Source: Jannaschia helgolandensis
GTDB taxonomy: Bacteria; Pseudomonadota; Alphaproteobacteria; Rhodobacterales; Rhodobacteraceae
Direction: 5' to 3'
Assembly (NCBI RefSeq): GCF_900109285.1
Contig: NZ_FNZQ01000001.1
Span: 897,001-961,000 of the forward strand
DNA length: 64,000 nt
Shown here: piece after piece, positions 37,923-46,409 of the stretch
How positions within the stretch are numbered: position 1 is the stretch's first letter
Layout: every line of letters starts with the position of its first letter
Notes under the pieces: model-generated
Database searches by the model: none
What the model was told of the DNA's origin: nothing
What the model saw: only the letters and a program-made list of their open reading frames with translations
Program-made: the position numbers and the translations under genes

Positions 37923-38130
37923 TCGAAGCCCATTGGCAACCGTAGGGCACATCGCGGCGGCCTTCGCTTTGACCAGCGTTGCAGCCTGCGTCCCCAACAC
38001 GCCCGAGGCGAGGCGCGCGGCTTATCTCGACTGCGCCCGCGATCAGGGGTTGGTCGTGGAGAACGATACGATCCGCACGTCCAGCGCGGATCTGTCGCGG
38101 TTGGATGCCTGCGAGGCGTTGCCCCGATGA
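37912..38130 (+). CDS. Small lipoprotein 1 between sdhA and sdhB
   Basis: A 72-residue protein with a hydrophobic segment and a lipobox-like SVAAC (Cys26), then [15 protein letters not shown] and a Cys near the end. Its start overlaps sdhA by 11 nt and its stop overlaps the next gene by 4 nt. Family not recognised; no function is claimed. Confidence 0.6.
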   Translation: MFIDRSPLATVGHIAAAFALTSVAACVPNTPEARRAAYLDCARDQGLVVENDTIRTSSADLSRLDACEALPR

Positions 38131-38429
38131 TCCGGCACATGCTCTTTCTTCTGCCTCTGGTCGCGACAGCCTGTGCACCGGTTCCGATGACGCCGGAACG
38201 GGCTGCCCGCCAGTGCCGCGCCGAGGCTTCGCAGGCCGACGGCATCTCGGGCAGCGTGGGCGCGGGGGTCAGCAACCGGGGGTCCTTCGGGACTGGTTCG
38301 ATCACGATCACAAACCGTGTCTTCAACCCGCAGACCGAAGCCGAGTTCGTCGCCGACTGCATCGCCCGCCGTATGGAAGGCCGCCCGGAGCCGACGACTT
38401 TCGGCGTTTCCATCGGAGGCCGGACATGA
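38127..38429 (+). CDS. Small lipoprotein 2 between sdhA and sdhB
   Basis: A 100-residue protein with a lipoprotein signal ([18 protein letters not shown], Cys16) and a Gly/Ser-rich middle (SGSVGAGVSNRGSFGTGSI), ending with FVADCIARRMEG. Overlaps both neighbours by 4 nt, so all are translated together. Family not recognised. Confidence 0.62.
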   Translation: MIRHMLFLLPLVATACAPVPMTPERAARQCRAEASQADGISGSVGAGVSNRGSFGTGSITITNRVFNPQTEAEFVADCIARRMEGRPEPTTFGVSIGGRT

Positions 38430-38662
38430 GGCCGGACATGACGCGCGCCGCGATCCTTCTGGTCGGCATCGTTTTGACCGGCTGTAACGCCGCGACGGGC
38501 GGAGCTCCGGTCACCGTGGCCGACGGGTCGGTCCAGCCCGGGCTGGCATCCTGCCTGACGGCCATCGGGCGTTCCGATGTTGCCGCCGACCCCGACGCTG
38601 CGATGAGCGATGCCGAGATCGAGGCGCTGCTGACCTGCACCGCCGACAGGGCAGGTCGCTGA
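38426..38662 (+). CDS. Small lipoprotein 3 between sdhA and sdhB
   Basis: A 78-residue protein with a lipobox (VGIVLTGCNAA, Cys20) and a short acidic tail (MSDAEIEALLTCTADRAGR). The ATG at 38426 overlaps the previous stop by 4 nt; an ATG at 38438 is an alternative. Its last base is shared with the sulfotransferase start. Confidence 0.6.
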   Translation: MRPDMTRAAILLVGIVLTGCNAATGGAPVTVADGSVQPGLASCLTAIGRSDVAADPDAAMSDAEIEALLTCTADRAGR

Positions 38663-39459
38663 TGGACCTTATCGCCCCCCGCGTCCTGTGCATCGGCACG
38701 CACCACAAGACCGGGACGCTGTGGATGCGGACCGTGTTCCGCAAACTGGCGCAGGCGCTGGGTATCGAGTCGCATCAGGTCTTTGCGGGCAGTGGTGACG
38801 GCATGGTCCCTGCCGCCGACCGGGTGTTTCTGTTCCAGTGGTCGTCGGCATTTCCGCCGGTCATCCTCGACCGCCCCGACGCGCGCATCCTGCATGTGAT
38901 CCGCGACCCGCGCGACGTGCTGTTGTCCGGCATGCGATATCATCGCACCGCGCCTGCGGGCGGCGAGGAATTCCTGCATACCCCCCGCGCCGATCTGGAC
39001 GGATTGACCTATCAGCAGCATCTGAACGCACTGCCCCACGACAGCGCCCGCCTGATGTTCGAGATGGGCGAAAAACATGCGGAGACCCTGACCGCGATGA
39101 CCGCGTGGGACTACGCCCGTGACAATACGATCGAAGCCCGGTTCGAGGATCTGATGCAGGACCATGACACCCGTGGCTTCAGCGATCATCTGCGCAATCT
39201 GGGTCTTCCCGAGGTCGAGGTGGCCCAAGGCGCGCGTATTTTCTGGGACAGCGCCCTGTTCGGCGGGCTGGCCGCACCCGAGGCGCGGGCCGACCGGGTC
39301 AAGGCGCATGTCACCGGGGGCACCGATTCCGGCTGGCGCGACGCGCTGCCGGGCGATGTGGCACAGGCCTATGCCGCGCGGCATGGTGACGCACTGATGA
39401 CCCTCGGTTATGAAACCCATCCGACCAACTGGTTAACGGAGGTTCGCAATGCGGCCTGA
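38662..39459 (+). CDS. Sulfotransferase-domain protein inserted in the sdh operon
   Basis: A 265-residue cytosolic protein of the PAPS-dependent sulfotransferase fold. The 5'-phosphosulfate loop is CIGTHHKTGTLWMR (14-19, HHKTGT) and the 3'-phosphate site ARILHVIRDPRDVLLSGMRYH (81-85, RDPRD). These motifs and the length fit sulfotransferases acting on small molecules or polysaccharides; the acceptor is unknown. Its overlaps with small lipoprotein 3 and lipoprotein 4 place it in the operon, yet no other sulfation gene is near. Confidence 0.85.
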   Translation: MDLIAPRVLCIGTHHKTGTLWMRTVFRKLAQALGIESHQVFAGSGDGMVPAADRVFLFQWSSAFPPVILDRPDARILHVIRDPRDVLLSGMRYHRTAPAGGEEFLHTPRADLDGLTYQQHLNALPHDSARLMFEMGEKHAETLTAMTAWDYARDNTIEARFEDLMQDHDTRGFSDHLRNLGLPEVEVAQGARIFWDSALFGGLAAPEARADRVKAHVTGGTDSGWRDALPGDVAQAYAARHGDALMTLGYETHPTNWLTEVRNAA

Positions 39460-39769
39460 CCTGCTTCTGGCGCTTCCCTTGCTCTTGGCGGCCTGCACGT
39501 CGCCCATCGCCGATACGTTGGCGCGGGATGCGGCCAAATCTGCGGTGAACCCCGTGATCGCGGCGCGCTTTCCCGGCATTCCGCTGGAACCGGCGACGAA
39601 CTGCATTATCGACAACGCCTCGGCCGGGGAAATCGTGCAACTGGCGACCCTGGCCGGTTCAGGCGCGAATGACGCCGCCACGCGCATTGTGCTGGATATC
39701 GCCCAGCGTCCCGACACGATCCGGTGCATCGCGACCGAAGGTCTGCCGGTGTTGCTGAACACCCTCTAG
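39449..39769 (+). CDS. Small lipoprotein 4 directly before sdhB
   Basis: A 106-residue protein with a lipoprotein signal (LLLALPLLLAACTSP, Cys16), a positively charged stretch AKSAVNPVIAARFPG and an invariant-looking CIIDNASAGEIVQLA. It overlaps the sulfotransferase by 11 nt and ends 12 nt before sdhB. Unlike lipoproteins 1-3, its pattern suggests a conserved succinate-dehydrogenase-associated protein of Rhodobacterales, though I cannot state a role. Confidence 0.7.
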   Translation: MRPDLLLALPLLLAACTSPIADTLARDAAKSAVNPVIAARFPGIPLEPATNCIIDNASAGEIVQLATLAGSGANDAATRIVLDIAQRPDTIRCIATEGLPVLLNTL

Positions 39770-39781
39770 GAGGTCCGAGAC

Positions 39782-40561
39782 ATGGTCCAATTCACCCTTC
39801 CCAAGAACTCGAAGATCACCGTCGGCAAGACCTGGCCCAAGCCCGAAGGCGCGGACAACCTGCGCAAGTTCCAGATCTATCGCTGGAACCCGGAGGATGG
39901 GAAAAACCCGCGGCTCGACACCTATTGGGTGGACCTTGATACCTGCGGACCGATGGTTCTGGACGCGCTGATCAAGATCAAGAACGAGGTCGATCCGACG
40001 CTGACCTTCCGCCGCTCCTGCCGCGAAGGCATCTGCGGGTCCTGCGCGATGAATATCGACGGTGTGAACACGCTGGCCTGCACCTGGGGCATCGACGAGG
40101 TGAAGGGCGACGTGAAAATCTATCCGCTGCCGCACCTGCCGGTCATCAAGGACCTTATTCCCGACCTGACGCATTTCTATGCCCAGCACGCCAGCGTCAT
40201 GCCGTGGCTGGAAACCAAGTCGAATGCACCTGCCAAGGAATGGCGCCAATCCATCGAAGATCGTGAAAAGCTGGACGGTCTGTATGAATGCATCATGTGC
40301 GCATCCTGTTCGACCGCCTGTCCGTCTTATTGGTGGAACGGCGATCGCTATCTGGGACCAGCAGCGCTTCTGCATGCCTATCGCTGGATCATCGACAGTC
40401 GCGACGAGGCCACCGGGGAGCGGCTGGACGATCTGGAAGATCCGTTCAAACTGTATCGCTGCCATACGATCATGAACTGCGCCAAGACCTGCCCCAAGGG
40501 TCTGAACCCGGCGCGCGCGATCCAGAATATCAAGAAGATGATGGTCGAGCGACAGCTCTGA
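39782..40561 (+). CDS. sdhB: Succinate dehydrogenase iron-sulfur protein
   Basis: A 259-residue iron-sulfur subunit with the [2Fe-2S] site [15 protein letters not shown]...LAC, [4Fe-4S] site [12 protein letters not shown] and [3Fe-4S] site [14 protein letters not shown]. Electrons pass from SdhA to quinone. Separated from sdhA by five inserted genes. Confidence 0.97.
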   Translation: MVQFTLPKNSKITVGKTWPKPEGADNLRKFQIYRWNPEDGKNPRLDTYWVDLDTCGPMVLDALIKIKNEVDPTLTFRRSCREGICGSCAMNIDGVNTLACTWGIDEVKGDVKIYPLPHLPVIKDLIPDLTHFYAQHASVMPWLETKSNAPAKEWRQSIEDREKLDGLYECIMCASCSTACPSYWWNGDRYLGPAALLHAYRWIIDSRDEATGERLDDLEDPFKLYRCHTIMNCAKTCPKGLNPARAIQNIKKMMVERQL

Positions 40562-40584
40562 ACCTGAACCGCACTGAAACGGCT

Positions 40585-40600
40585 CCCGGCGCAAGCCGGG
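40585..40600 (+). terminator. Hairpin downstream of sdhB
   Basis: CCCGGC-GCAA-GCCGGG, 24 nt after the sdhB stop; GC-rich stem with a GNRA tetraloop but no T-run. Confidence 0.5.
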
Positions 40601-40740
40601 CCATTCCGGTGTCTGACTGTTCCGTGATCTGAGTGCATCTGCGAAGCCTCCCCTTGGCCGGTATGCGGGAGTGAAGAATGGGCGGCGGCGCTCTATTGCC
40701 TGAACAAACGAGATCAGGAACACAATTGAAAGGTCCCCCT

Positions 40741-41256
40741 ATGCTCAGGATCAACGCCCCGGCACCCGCCCTTGGATTTCCGCTGCTGTCTGGCGACAGG
40801 TTCAACCTCACCGGGGAAACGCCCGAAAACTTCACCTTGGTGATTTTCTATCGCGGTCTGCACTGCCCGATTTGCCGCAAGCAGATCGAAACAGATGTAG
40901 TCCCGAACCTGAAAGCACTGGCTGAAAAGGGCGTAGATGTCGTCGCAGTTTCGATGGACGAGGAGGAGCGTGCCCGCAAGCAGGAGGCGGAGTGGAATTT
41001 CGGTGACCTGCGCGTAGGATACGCCCTGACGGAAGCCACGGCGCGCGAATGGGGGCTATATATTTCCAGCGCCCGCAATGGCAGCACCGAACCCGAGATT
41101 TTCTGCGAACCCGGCATGACGCTGGTGCGTGCCGACGGCAGCGTCTTTGCCCATTGGCAGCAATCCGTGCCCTTTGCCCGACCGGGCATGGGCGACCTGA
41201 TCTCCGGGGTCGGCTTCATCGTCGACAATGACTATCCGGCGCGCGGCACGGCCTGA
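40741..41256 (+). CDS. Peroxiredoxin/redoxin-like protein with CPIC motif
   Basis: A 171-residue AhpC/TSA-like redoxin with VIFYRGLHCPICRKQIETDVVP (CxxC). Paralogue of the protein at 9570-10088. The ATG at 40741 (MLRINAPA) was chosen over an in-frame one at 40678. Probably a thiol-dependent peroxidase or disulfide exchanger; stands alone between sdhB and a reverse-strand lipoprotein gene. Confidence 0.82.
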   Translation: MLRINAPAPALGFPLLSGDRFNLTGETPENFTLVIFYRGLHCPICRKQIETDVVPNLKALAEKGVDVVAVSMDEEERARKQEAEWNFGDLRVGYALTEATAREWGLYISSARNGSTEPEIFCEPGMTLVRADGSVFAHWQQSVPFARPGMGDLISGVGFIVDNDYPARGTA

Positions 41257-41259
41257 CCC

Positions 41260-41273
41260 GCCCCGAACGGGGC
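41260..41273 (+). terminator. Hairpin downstream of the redoxin gene
   Basis: GCCCCG-AA-CGGGGC just past the redoxin stop, no T-run. Confidence 0.45.
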
Positions 41274-41287
41274 CTCGGATGACCGGG

Positions 41288-41307
41288 CCCTTTCGACAAG
41301 CTCAGGG
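41288..41307. repeat. Extragenic palindrome-like repeat, CCCTTTCGACAAGCTCAGGG
   Basis: A 20-bp sequence containing TTCGACAAGCTCAGG, a motif known as a dispersed extragenic repeat in several proteobacteria. It sits in the tail-to-tail gap between the redoxin and lipoprotein genes. Only one copy was seen in the window. Confidence 0.45.
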
Positions 41308-41310
41308 AAT

Positions 41311-41484
41311 TTACGGTTGAACCTGTGCCCCGGTCGAGCTTGTGACCGTATCGCCCGAAATGGCGGTATCGGTCGTCGCTTCGATTTCGGCGGTGGTGTC
41401 GACGCGGTTGTTGGCAGCGGTCTGGCAACCTGCGACCAGCGCGATCAAGGGAAGGGCAAGGCTCAGCTTCAGGGTCCTGGACAT
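41311..41484 (-). CDS. Small lipoprotein, unknown function
   Basis: A 57-residue protein with a lipoprotein signal (SLALPLIALVAGCQTA, Cys20) and a Thr/Asp-rich mature part of 38 residues without secondary features. The ATG at 41484 follows GAGAAAAACCTT. The family looks like the short antigen/entericidin-like lipoproteins, but assignment is not firm. Divergent from the decarboxylase. Confidence 0.6.
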   Translation of the reverse strand: MSRTLKLSLALPLIALVAGCQTAANNRVDTTAEIEATTDTAISGDTVTSSTGAQVQP

Positions 41485-41599
41485 AAGGTTTTTCTCCGTT
41501 TCAGTCTTCAGGTGAACCCCGCGGTGGCTTCGAATGTTCCGCGTTTGCGCGGGCCGCTGAAGCACAGGGCGAATTTTCTGAATTTTCCGTATTGACCCG

Positions 41600-41755
41600 A
41601 ATCAGGTTTGGCCCCAAATGGCCCGAATAGACGCCAACGCACGCGCCTCTGGCACGGCTTAACGCACGGTTACGTAGCGACGGTAACGTCTCCTTGGAAG
41701 TGAGCGGTCTTAGTTGGGGGAACCCCCAAAATGGCCGGGTCTATTGGAGATGACC
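41600..41755 (+). ncRNA. Structured leader of the decarboxylase gene (possible speF RNA)
   Basis: 156 bases of leader upstream of a class III ornithine/lysine decarboxylase in an alphaproteobacterium, where the speF RNA motif is known. It contains a strong hairpin (41714-41729), a GTAACG/CGGTAACG rich part and GTTACG-like repeats. I cannot verify the consensus from memory, so the name is a proposal based on gene context and structure. Confidence 0.35.
41714..41729 (+). promoter_or_regulatory. Perfect hairpin near the decarboxylase ribosome binding site
   Basis: TTGGGGG-AA-CCCCCAA, 27 nt before the start at 41756. Could be the expression platform of the leader RNA, or an attenuator; no T-run follows. 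Confidence 0.6.
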
Positions 41756-42955
41756 ATGAACGCAGTAACCGGCTTTGGCCGTCCGTCCTTCGTCGCGACA
41801 CCCGCCGTCGAATTCGCCACCTCGCGCGTCGCGTCCTACATTGCCGCCCATGATTTCGCGCATCCGACGCTGGTCATGGACGTCGATGCGGTCGAGCGTC
41901 AATTCAACGCTCTCTCTGACGGCCTGATGACCCGCACCGGTCGTGCCCACATCCATTACGCCGTCAAGGCTAACCCCCATCCCGCCATCATCGAGCGTCT
42001 GGTCGGGCTTGGCTCGGGCTTCGATGCCGCCTCCCGTGGCGAGATCGAGCTGGTTCTGGGTCAGGGTGCCGACGTCGATCACGTCTCCTTCGGCAATACC
42101 ATCAAGAAGGCATCAGACATCCGTTTCGCCCATCACGCCGGCGTCACCCTGTTCGCCGCCGATGCCGAGGAAGAGCTGGACAAGATCGCCGAAAATGCGC
42201 CCGGCACCCGCGTCTACATCCGCGTCATCGTCGACAACGAAGAGGCGGACTGGCCCCTGTCGCGCAAGTTCGGTTGCGCCGCCGACAAGGTCATGACGCT
42301 GCTGGGCCGCGCCCGTGACCTGGGCCTGATCCCCTTCGGCCTGTCGTTCCACGTCGGATCGCAGACCCGTCAGGCCCGCATGTGGACCGGCACGCTCGAT
42401 CAGGTTGCCGCCATCTGGCACCGCGCCAATGAGGCCGGTTTTGGCCTGCAACTGCTGAACATCGGCGGCGGTTTTCCTGCTTTCTATGGCGAAGATATCC
42501 AGCACCCCACTTCCTATGCCGCCGAGGTGATGGGTCTGATTGCCGACCGCTTCGGCGACGTCCCCCAGATCATGGCCGAGCCGGGCCGCAGCATGGTCGC
42601 CGATTGCGGTGCCATTGCCGCCGAAGTCATCCTTGTGTCGAAGAAGTCCGAGGACGACCTGCACCGCTGGGTCTATCTGGACATCGGCAAGTTCTCGGGT
42701 CTGGCCGAAACCATGGACGAAGCGATCCGCTATCAGTTCGTCACATCCCGTGATGGCGACGAGACCGGCGCCTGCGTTCTGGCTGGCCCGTCCTGCGACA
42801 GCGCCGACGTGCTCTATGAAAAGCGCCCGATCCAATTGCCCGTGACCCTTAGGGCCGGGGACAAGATCATCATCCGCAACTGCGGCGCCTACACGACGAC
42901 CTATTCGTCTGTCGGCTTCAACGGCTTCCCGCCGCTGGATCAGATCGTCATCTGA
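41756..42955 (+). CDS. Ornithine/lysine-type decarboxylase (PLP, class III fold)
   Basis: A 399-residue alanine-racemase-fold decarboxylase making putrescine (or cadaverine). PLP Lys71 in HYAVKANPHP, phosphate loop in LLNIGGGFPAFY with AEPGRSMVAD, and the catalytic Cys in AGPSCDSADVLYEK (CDSxD) are all visible. Size fits ODC/LDC of alphaproteobacteria. The ATG at 41756 has TTGGAG upstream; an ATG six bases earlier is possible. The leader suggests regulation by a riboswitch-like element. Confidence 0.92.
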   Translation: MNAVTGFGRPSFVATPAVEFATSRVASYIAAHDFAHPTLVMDVDAVERQFNALSDGLMTRTGRAHIHYAVKANPHPAIIERLVGLGSGFDAASRGEIELVLGQGADVDHVSFGNTIKKASDIRFAHHAGVTLFAADAEEELDKIAENAPGTRVYIRVIVDNEEADWPLSRKFGCAADKVMTLLGRARDLGLIPFGLSFHVGSQTRQARMWTGTLDQVAAIWHRANEAGFGLQLLNIGGGFPAFYGEDIQHPTSYAAEVMGLIADRFGDVPQIMAEPGRSMVADCGAIAAEVILVSKKSEDDLHRWVYLDIGKFSGLAETMDEAIRYQFVTSRDGDETGACVLAGPSCDSADVLYEKRPIQLPVTLRAGDKIIIRNCGAYTTTYSSVGFNGFPPLDQIVI

Positions 42956-43123
42956 GGCAGGCCATCGTATCGGACCGTCATCTGCCCCTGCCTGTCCCGG
43001 CGGGGGCATTTTCACGTCTGCACTGTCCTGCACGTCTGTGCGCATCGCCTGCACACCGCCGCCATCGTCCCCCGTGACCCGCGACCGGCCCGAGGCCATC
43101 TTTAACCCGCGCCGCAGATCCGT

Positions 43124-43828
43124 TCAGGCAAATGCCGCTTCCAGGGCGATCTCCACCATGTCTCCGAAGGATGACTGGCGGTCCGACGCGGGCAGGGCCT
43201 CCTGCGTGAGCAGATGATCGCTGACCGTTAGAACGGCCAGGGCGCGGCATCCATGCCGGGCCGCAAGACTGTACAGTTCCGCCGCTTCCATCTCGACGGC
43301 CAGAATACCGTGTCGCGTCATCTGTTCGTTCAGATCCGGCCGCTCGTCATAAAAGACGTCCGACGAATAGATGCCACCCACGTGAACATCGTTCGCCTTG
43401 GTCTGCGCTGCCGCATACGCTGCCATCAGCAGGCCGAAGTCGGCACAGGGGGCAAAGTTGATATCGCGCAGGATGCCGCGCGACGGGGTCGAGAGGCTGC
43501 TGGCGGTCTGCGCCAGCACGACATCGCGGATCTTGACATAGGGCTGCATCGCGCCGGCCGACCCGATCCGGATCAGCGTTCTGGCCCCGTATTTCGTGAT
43601 CAGCTCATTGGCATAAATCGACAGGCTGGGCATTCCCATCCCGGACCCGTGGATCGTGACCCTGTTGCCGCGCCACATCCCCGTGAACCCCAACATCCCA
43701 CGCACGTCGTTAACCAGTTCGGGGCTATCCAGAAACGTCTCCGCTGCCCATTTGGCGCGCAGCGGGTCTCCCGGCATCAGTACGGTTTCGGCAATCTGTC
43801 CGCGTCCGGCGCGAATGTGGGGGGTCAT
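43124..43828 (-). CDS. deoD: Purine-nucleoside phosphorylase, DeoD (hexameric)
   Basis: A 234-residue enzyme cleaving purine (deoxy)nucleosides with phosphate. [45 protein letters not shown] and the catalytic Asp in TVSDHLL match DeoD rather than the trimeric PunA also in this window. It is downstream of hvrA, beyond the terminator at 43847-43875. Confidence 0.95.
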   Translation of the reverse strand: MTPHIRAGRGQIAETVLMPGDPLRAKWAAETFLDSPELVNDVRGMLGFTGMWRGNRVTIHGSGMGMPSLSIYANELITKYGARTLIRIGSAGAMQPYVKIRDVVLAQTASSLSTPSRGILRDINFAPCADFGLLMAAYAAAQTKANDVHVGGIYSSDVFYDERPDLNEQMTRHGILAVEMEAAELYSLAARHGCRALAVLTVSDHLLTQEALPASDRQSSFGDMVEIALEAAFA

Positions 43829-43846
43829 GACGGGGCCTCGGATATG

Positions 43847-43875
43847 AAAAAGGGACGCGGATCGGCGTCCCTTTT
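43847..43875 (-). terminator. Intrinsic terminator of the H-NS-like gene
   Basis: Stem GGGACGC/GCGTCCC with six-base loop, flanked by A5 and T4 on the forward strand; symmetrical, so it works for the reverse-strand gene, giving TTTTTC after the stem. Confidence 0.8.
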
Positions 43876-43897
43876 CCCAGAATTCCGAAGTGAAAGT

Positions 43898-44203
43898 CTA
43901 GATCGCCATATCTTCGGCGGACTTGCCGCTAGAAAGCGCATCCTTGAACCACTGCGGCTGACGCCCGCGGCCCGACCAGGTCTTTCCCGGATTTTCCGGA
44001 TGGACGTATTTCGGAGCGGCTCCCCCGGACTTGCCCTTTTTCCCGCCAGCGAAGTCGTTCAGCGAATAGCCCATTTCCTTGGCCATCGCCTCCAGCTTGG
44101 ACTGGGCTTCCCGCTTCTTGCGTTCGTCATAATTCTTGAGCGCCACAGTAACCTGCTTCTGAAGACTCTGCAGTTCTTCGCGGCTCATGTTGTCGAGCTT
44201 CAT
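43898..44203 (-). CDS. H-NS family protein (HvrA-like)
   Basis: A 101-residue nucleoid protein: an N-terminal coiled oligomerisation region (MKLDNMSREELQSLQKQVTVALKNYDERKKREAQSKLE, 1-40) and a C-terminal DNA-binding motif PKYVHPENPGKTWSGRGRQPQWFKDAL (the TWSGRGRxPxW signature). Such proteins silence foreign AT-rich DNA and, as HvrA, tune photosynthesis in Rhodobacter. The ATG at 44203 was chosen (preceded by AAAAAGGGGGAAATC). Confidence 0.92.
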   Translation of the reverse strand: MKLDNMSREELQSLQKQVTVALKNYDERKKREAQSKLEAMAKEMGYSLNDFAGGKKGKSGGAAPKYVHPENPGKTWSGRGRQPQWFKDALSSGKSAEDMAI

Positions 44204-44270
44204 GATTTCCCCCTTTTTATCACAGACACCAATCCGCAATAGCCGCTGTCAATTTCATTTGCAATGACTG

Positions 44271-46232
44271 CTATTCGGCCGCCATTCCCGACGGGTCTGC
44301 CAGTGCGACGATATCGGCCATGATCCGGTTCAACTCGAAATCCTTGGGGGTATAGACGGCGGATACGCCAAGGCTGCGCAATCGATCTGCATCTTCCTCG
44401 GGAATGATGCCTCCCACTATGACGGGAACGTGGGTCAGACCGGCATCCCGCATTCGTGTCATTAATTCCTCGACCAGGGGCAGATGGCTTCCCGACAGGA
44501 TCGACAATCCGACGACATGCGCGCCATTATCAATTGCTGCGCTGACAATTGCTTCGGGCGTCAGGCGAATGCCTTCATAGCGGATCGTCATTCCACAATC
44601 GCGGGCCCGCACGGCAATCTGTTCGGCCCCGTTGGAATGACCATCCAGTCCCGGTTTTCCCATCAGGAAGGTCAAACGCCGACCCAGCCGGTCCGAGACC
44701 GCATCGACCGCGGCGCGCAACTCGTCCAGTCCTTCGACCGCATTCGATGGCGACGCCGACACGCCCGTCGGACCCCTGTATTCACCATGAACGGCGCGCA
44801 TCACGCCCGCCCATTCGCCGGTCGTCACGCCCGCTTTCGCCGCCGCAACCGACGGCGGCATGATGTTCGTGCCGTCCCGCGCAGCCTGTCTCAGGGCGGC
44901 CAGTGCCGCCTCGACTGCATGGGCATCGCGGGCCTCGCGCCAGGCGTTCAGTCGCCCGATCTGATCGGCCTCGACCGCCGGGTCCACTGTCATGATGCCG
45001 CCGTCCTCTCCCACCAGCGGCGATGGCTCGCCTTCGGTCCAGGCGTTGACGCCGACCACGGTGGTTTCGCCGCGTTCGATGCCGCCCAGACGCGCGGCAT
45101 TTGATTCCACCAGCCGCGATTTCATATATTCGATGGCCGCGACCGCACCGCCCATTCCATCCAGAATAGCCAATTCCGCCCGCGCCTCGGTTTTCAGGGC
45201 TTCGACCTTCGCCGCCACGACCGGTGATCCGTCGAACAGGTCTCCGTATTCCAGAAGATCCGTTTCATAGGCCAGAACCTGCTGCATTCGCAGCGACCAC
45301 TGCTGATCCCAGGGGCGCGGCAATCCCAGCGCTTCGTTCCATGCGGGCAATTGAACGGCGCGGGCCCGTGCCGATTTCGATAGCGTGACGGCAAGCATTT
45401 CCAGCAGGATGCGATAGACGTTGTTTTCCGGTTGCTGTTCCGTCAGGCCCAGCGAATTGACCTGAACGCCATAGCGGAACCGCCGGTATGTCGCGTCCTC
45501 GACTCCGTAACGCTCGCGACAAATCTCGTCCCACAATTCGACGAAGGCGCGCATCTTGCACATCTCGGTCACAAACCGGATACCGGCATTCACGAAGAAT
45601 GAAATGCGCCCGACCAGTCTCGGGAAATCCCCGGCCGGAACCTTATCCTGCAATTCATCCAGAACCGCCGTTGCCGTCGCCAATGCGAAGGCCAGTTCCT
45701 GCTGCGGAGTCGCGCCTGCCTCTTGCAGGTGATAGGAACAGACATTCATCGGGTTCCATTTCGGAATTTCCGAATAACAATATTCCGCAACGTCCGAGAT
45801 CAGCTTCATCGAGGGCTTCGGCGGCAAGACGTAAGTGCCCCGCGACAGGTATTCCTTGACGATGTCGTTCTGAACCGTCCCCTGCAACGTGGCGATATCC
45901 GCGCCCTGTTCCTCGGCCACCGCGACATACAGCGCCAGCAACCACGGTGCCGTCGCGTTGATCGTCATCGAGGTATTCATCTGCTCCAGCGGGATGTCCG
46001 CGAACAAAGCGCGCATATCGCCCAGGTGCCCGACCGGCACGCCGACCTTGCCGACTTCGCCCCGCGCCAGAATATGGTCGCTGTCATATCCGGTCTGCGT
46101 GGGCAGATCGAAAGCCACCGACAATCCGGTCTGCCCGCGTGCGAGGTTCGATCGGTACAGCGCGTTCGATTTCTCCGCCGTCGAATGACCTGCATAGGTA
46201 CGGAACAGCCAGGGGCGATCTTTCTGCGTCAC
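44271..46232 (-). CDS. ecm: Ethylmalonyl-CoA mutase (B12-dependent)
   Basis: A 653-residue mutase converting (2R)-ethylmalonyl-CoA to methylsuccinyl-CoA. The N-terminal barrel has FDLPTQTGYDSDHILARGEVGKVG, TINATAPW and FQYGVQVN-like RFRYGVQVNSLGL; the B12 domain has MGKPGLDGHSNGAEQIAV, where Ser-Asn after DGH (instead of DR of methylmalonyl-CoA mutases) marks Ecm. The start is a GTG at 46232. The partner enzyme Ccr is encoded 1.6 kb away beyond the divergent acyltransferase gene. Confidence 0.93.
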   Translation of the reverse strand: MTQKDRPWLFRTYAGHSTAEKSNALYRSNLARGQTGLSVAFDLPTQTGYDSDHILARGEVGKVGVPVGHLGDMRALFADIPLEQMNTSMTINATAPWLLALYVAVAEEQGADIATLQGTVQNDIVKEYLSRGTYVLPPKPSMKLISDVAEYCYSEIPKWNPMNVCSYHLQEAGATPQQELAFALATATAVLDELQDKVPAGDFPRLVGRISFFVNAGIRFVTEMCKMRAFVELWDEICRERYGVEDATYRRFRYGVQVNSLGLTEQQPENNVYRILLEMLAVTLSKSARARAVQLPAWNEALGLPRPWDQQWSLRMQQVLAYETDLLEYGDLFDGSPVVAAKVEALKTEARAELAILDGMGGAVAAIEYMKSRLVESNAARLGGIERGETTVVGVNAWTEGEPSPLVGEDGGIMTVDPAVEADQIGRLNAWREARDAHAVEAALAALRQAARDGTNIMPPSVAAAKAGVTTGEWAGVMRAVHGEYRGPTGVSASPSNAVEGLDELRAAVDAVSDRLGRRLTFLMGKPGLDGHSNGAEQIAVRARDCGMTIRYEGIRLTPEAIVSAAIDNGAHVVGLSILSGSHLPLVEELMTRMRDAGLTHVPVIVGGIIPEEDADRLRSLGVSAVYTPKDFELNRIMADIVALADPSGMAAE

Positions 46233-46312
46233 GGCAACCTCATGGGTAACAATATTTCTTGGTGGGTCGATTATCGGGAATATCAGGCAAGTGTCAATTC
46301 GCCGCGCTGCGG

Positions 46313-46359
46313 CAATATTGTGTGCGCAAATCTGTATGACCCGGGTAATACCATGGTAT
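46313..46359. promoter_or_regulatory. Palindromes between divergent ecm and acyltransferase
   Basis: CAATATTG (46313-46320) and a perfect 12-bp palindrome ATACCATGGTAT (46348-46359) with a TGCGCAAA element between them, in a 177-nt divergent region. CAATATT recurs near 46250. Plausible operator(s) for a regulator of ethylmalonyl-CoA pathway genes. Confidence 0.4.
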
Positions 46360-46409
46360 GCACCGTGATATGATCGCCATTATTCTCTGTTTCGGCTGAC
46401 CGCTCGCAC

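Noticed and set aside
35703-38000. A 765-codon reverse ORF opposite sdhD/sdhA
   Set aside because: Antisense shadow of the sdh genes; composition is Arg/Gly/His-rich without any known domain.
41641-41662. A second CtrA-like box before the decarboxylase (TTAA-N7-TTAC)
   Set aside because: One mismatch in the second half-site and no palindromic context, so probably chance.
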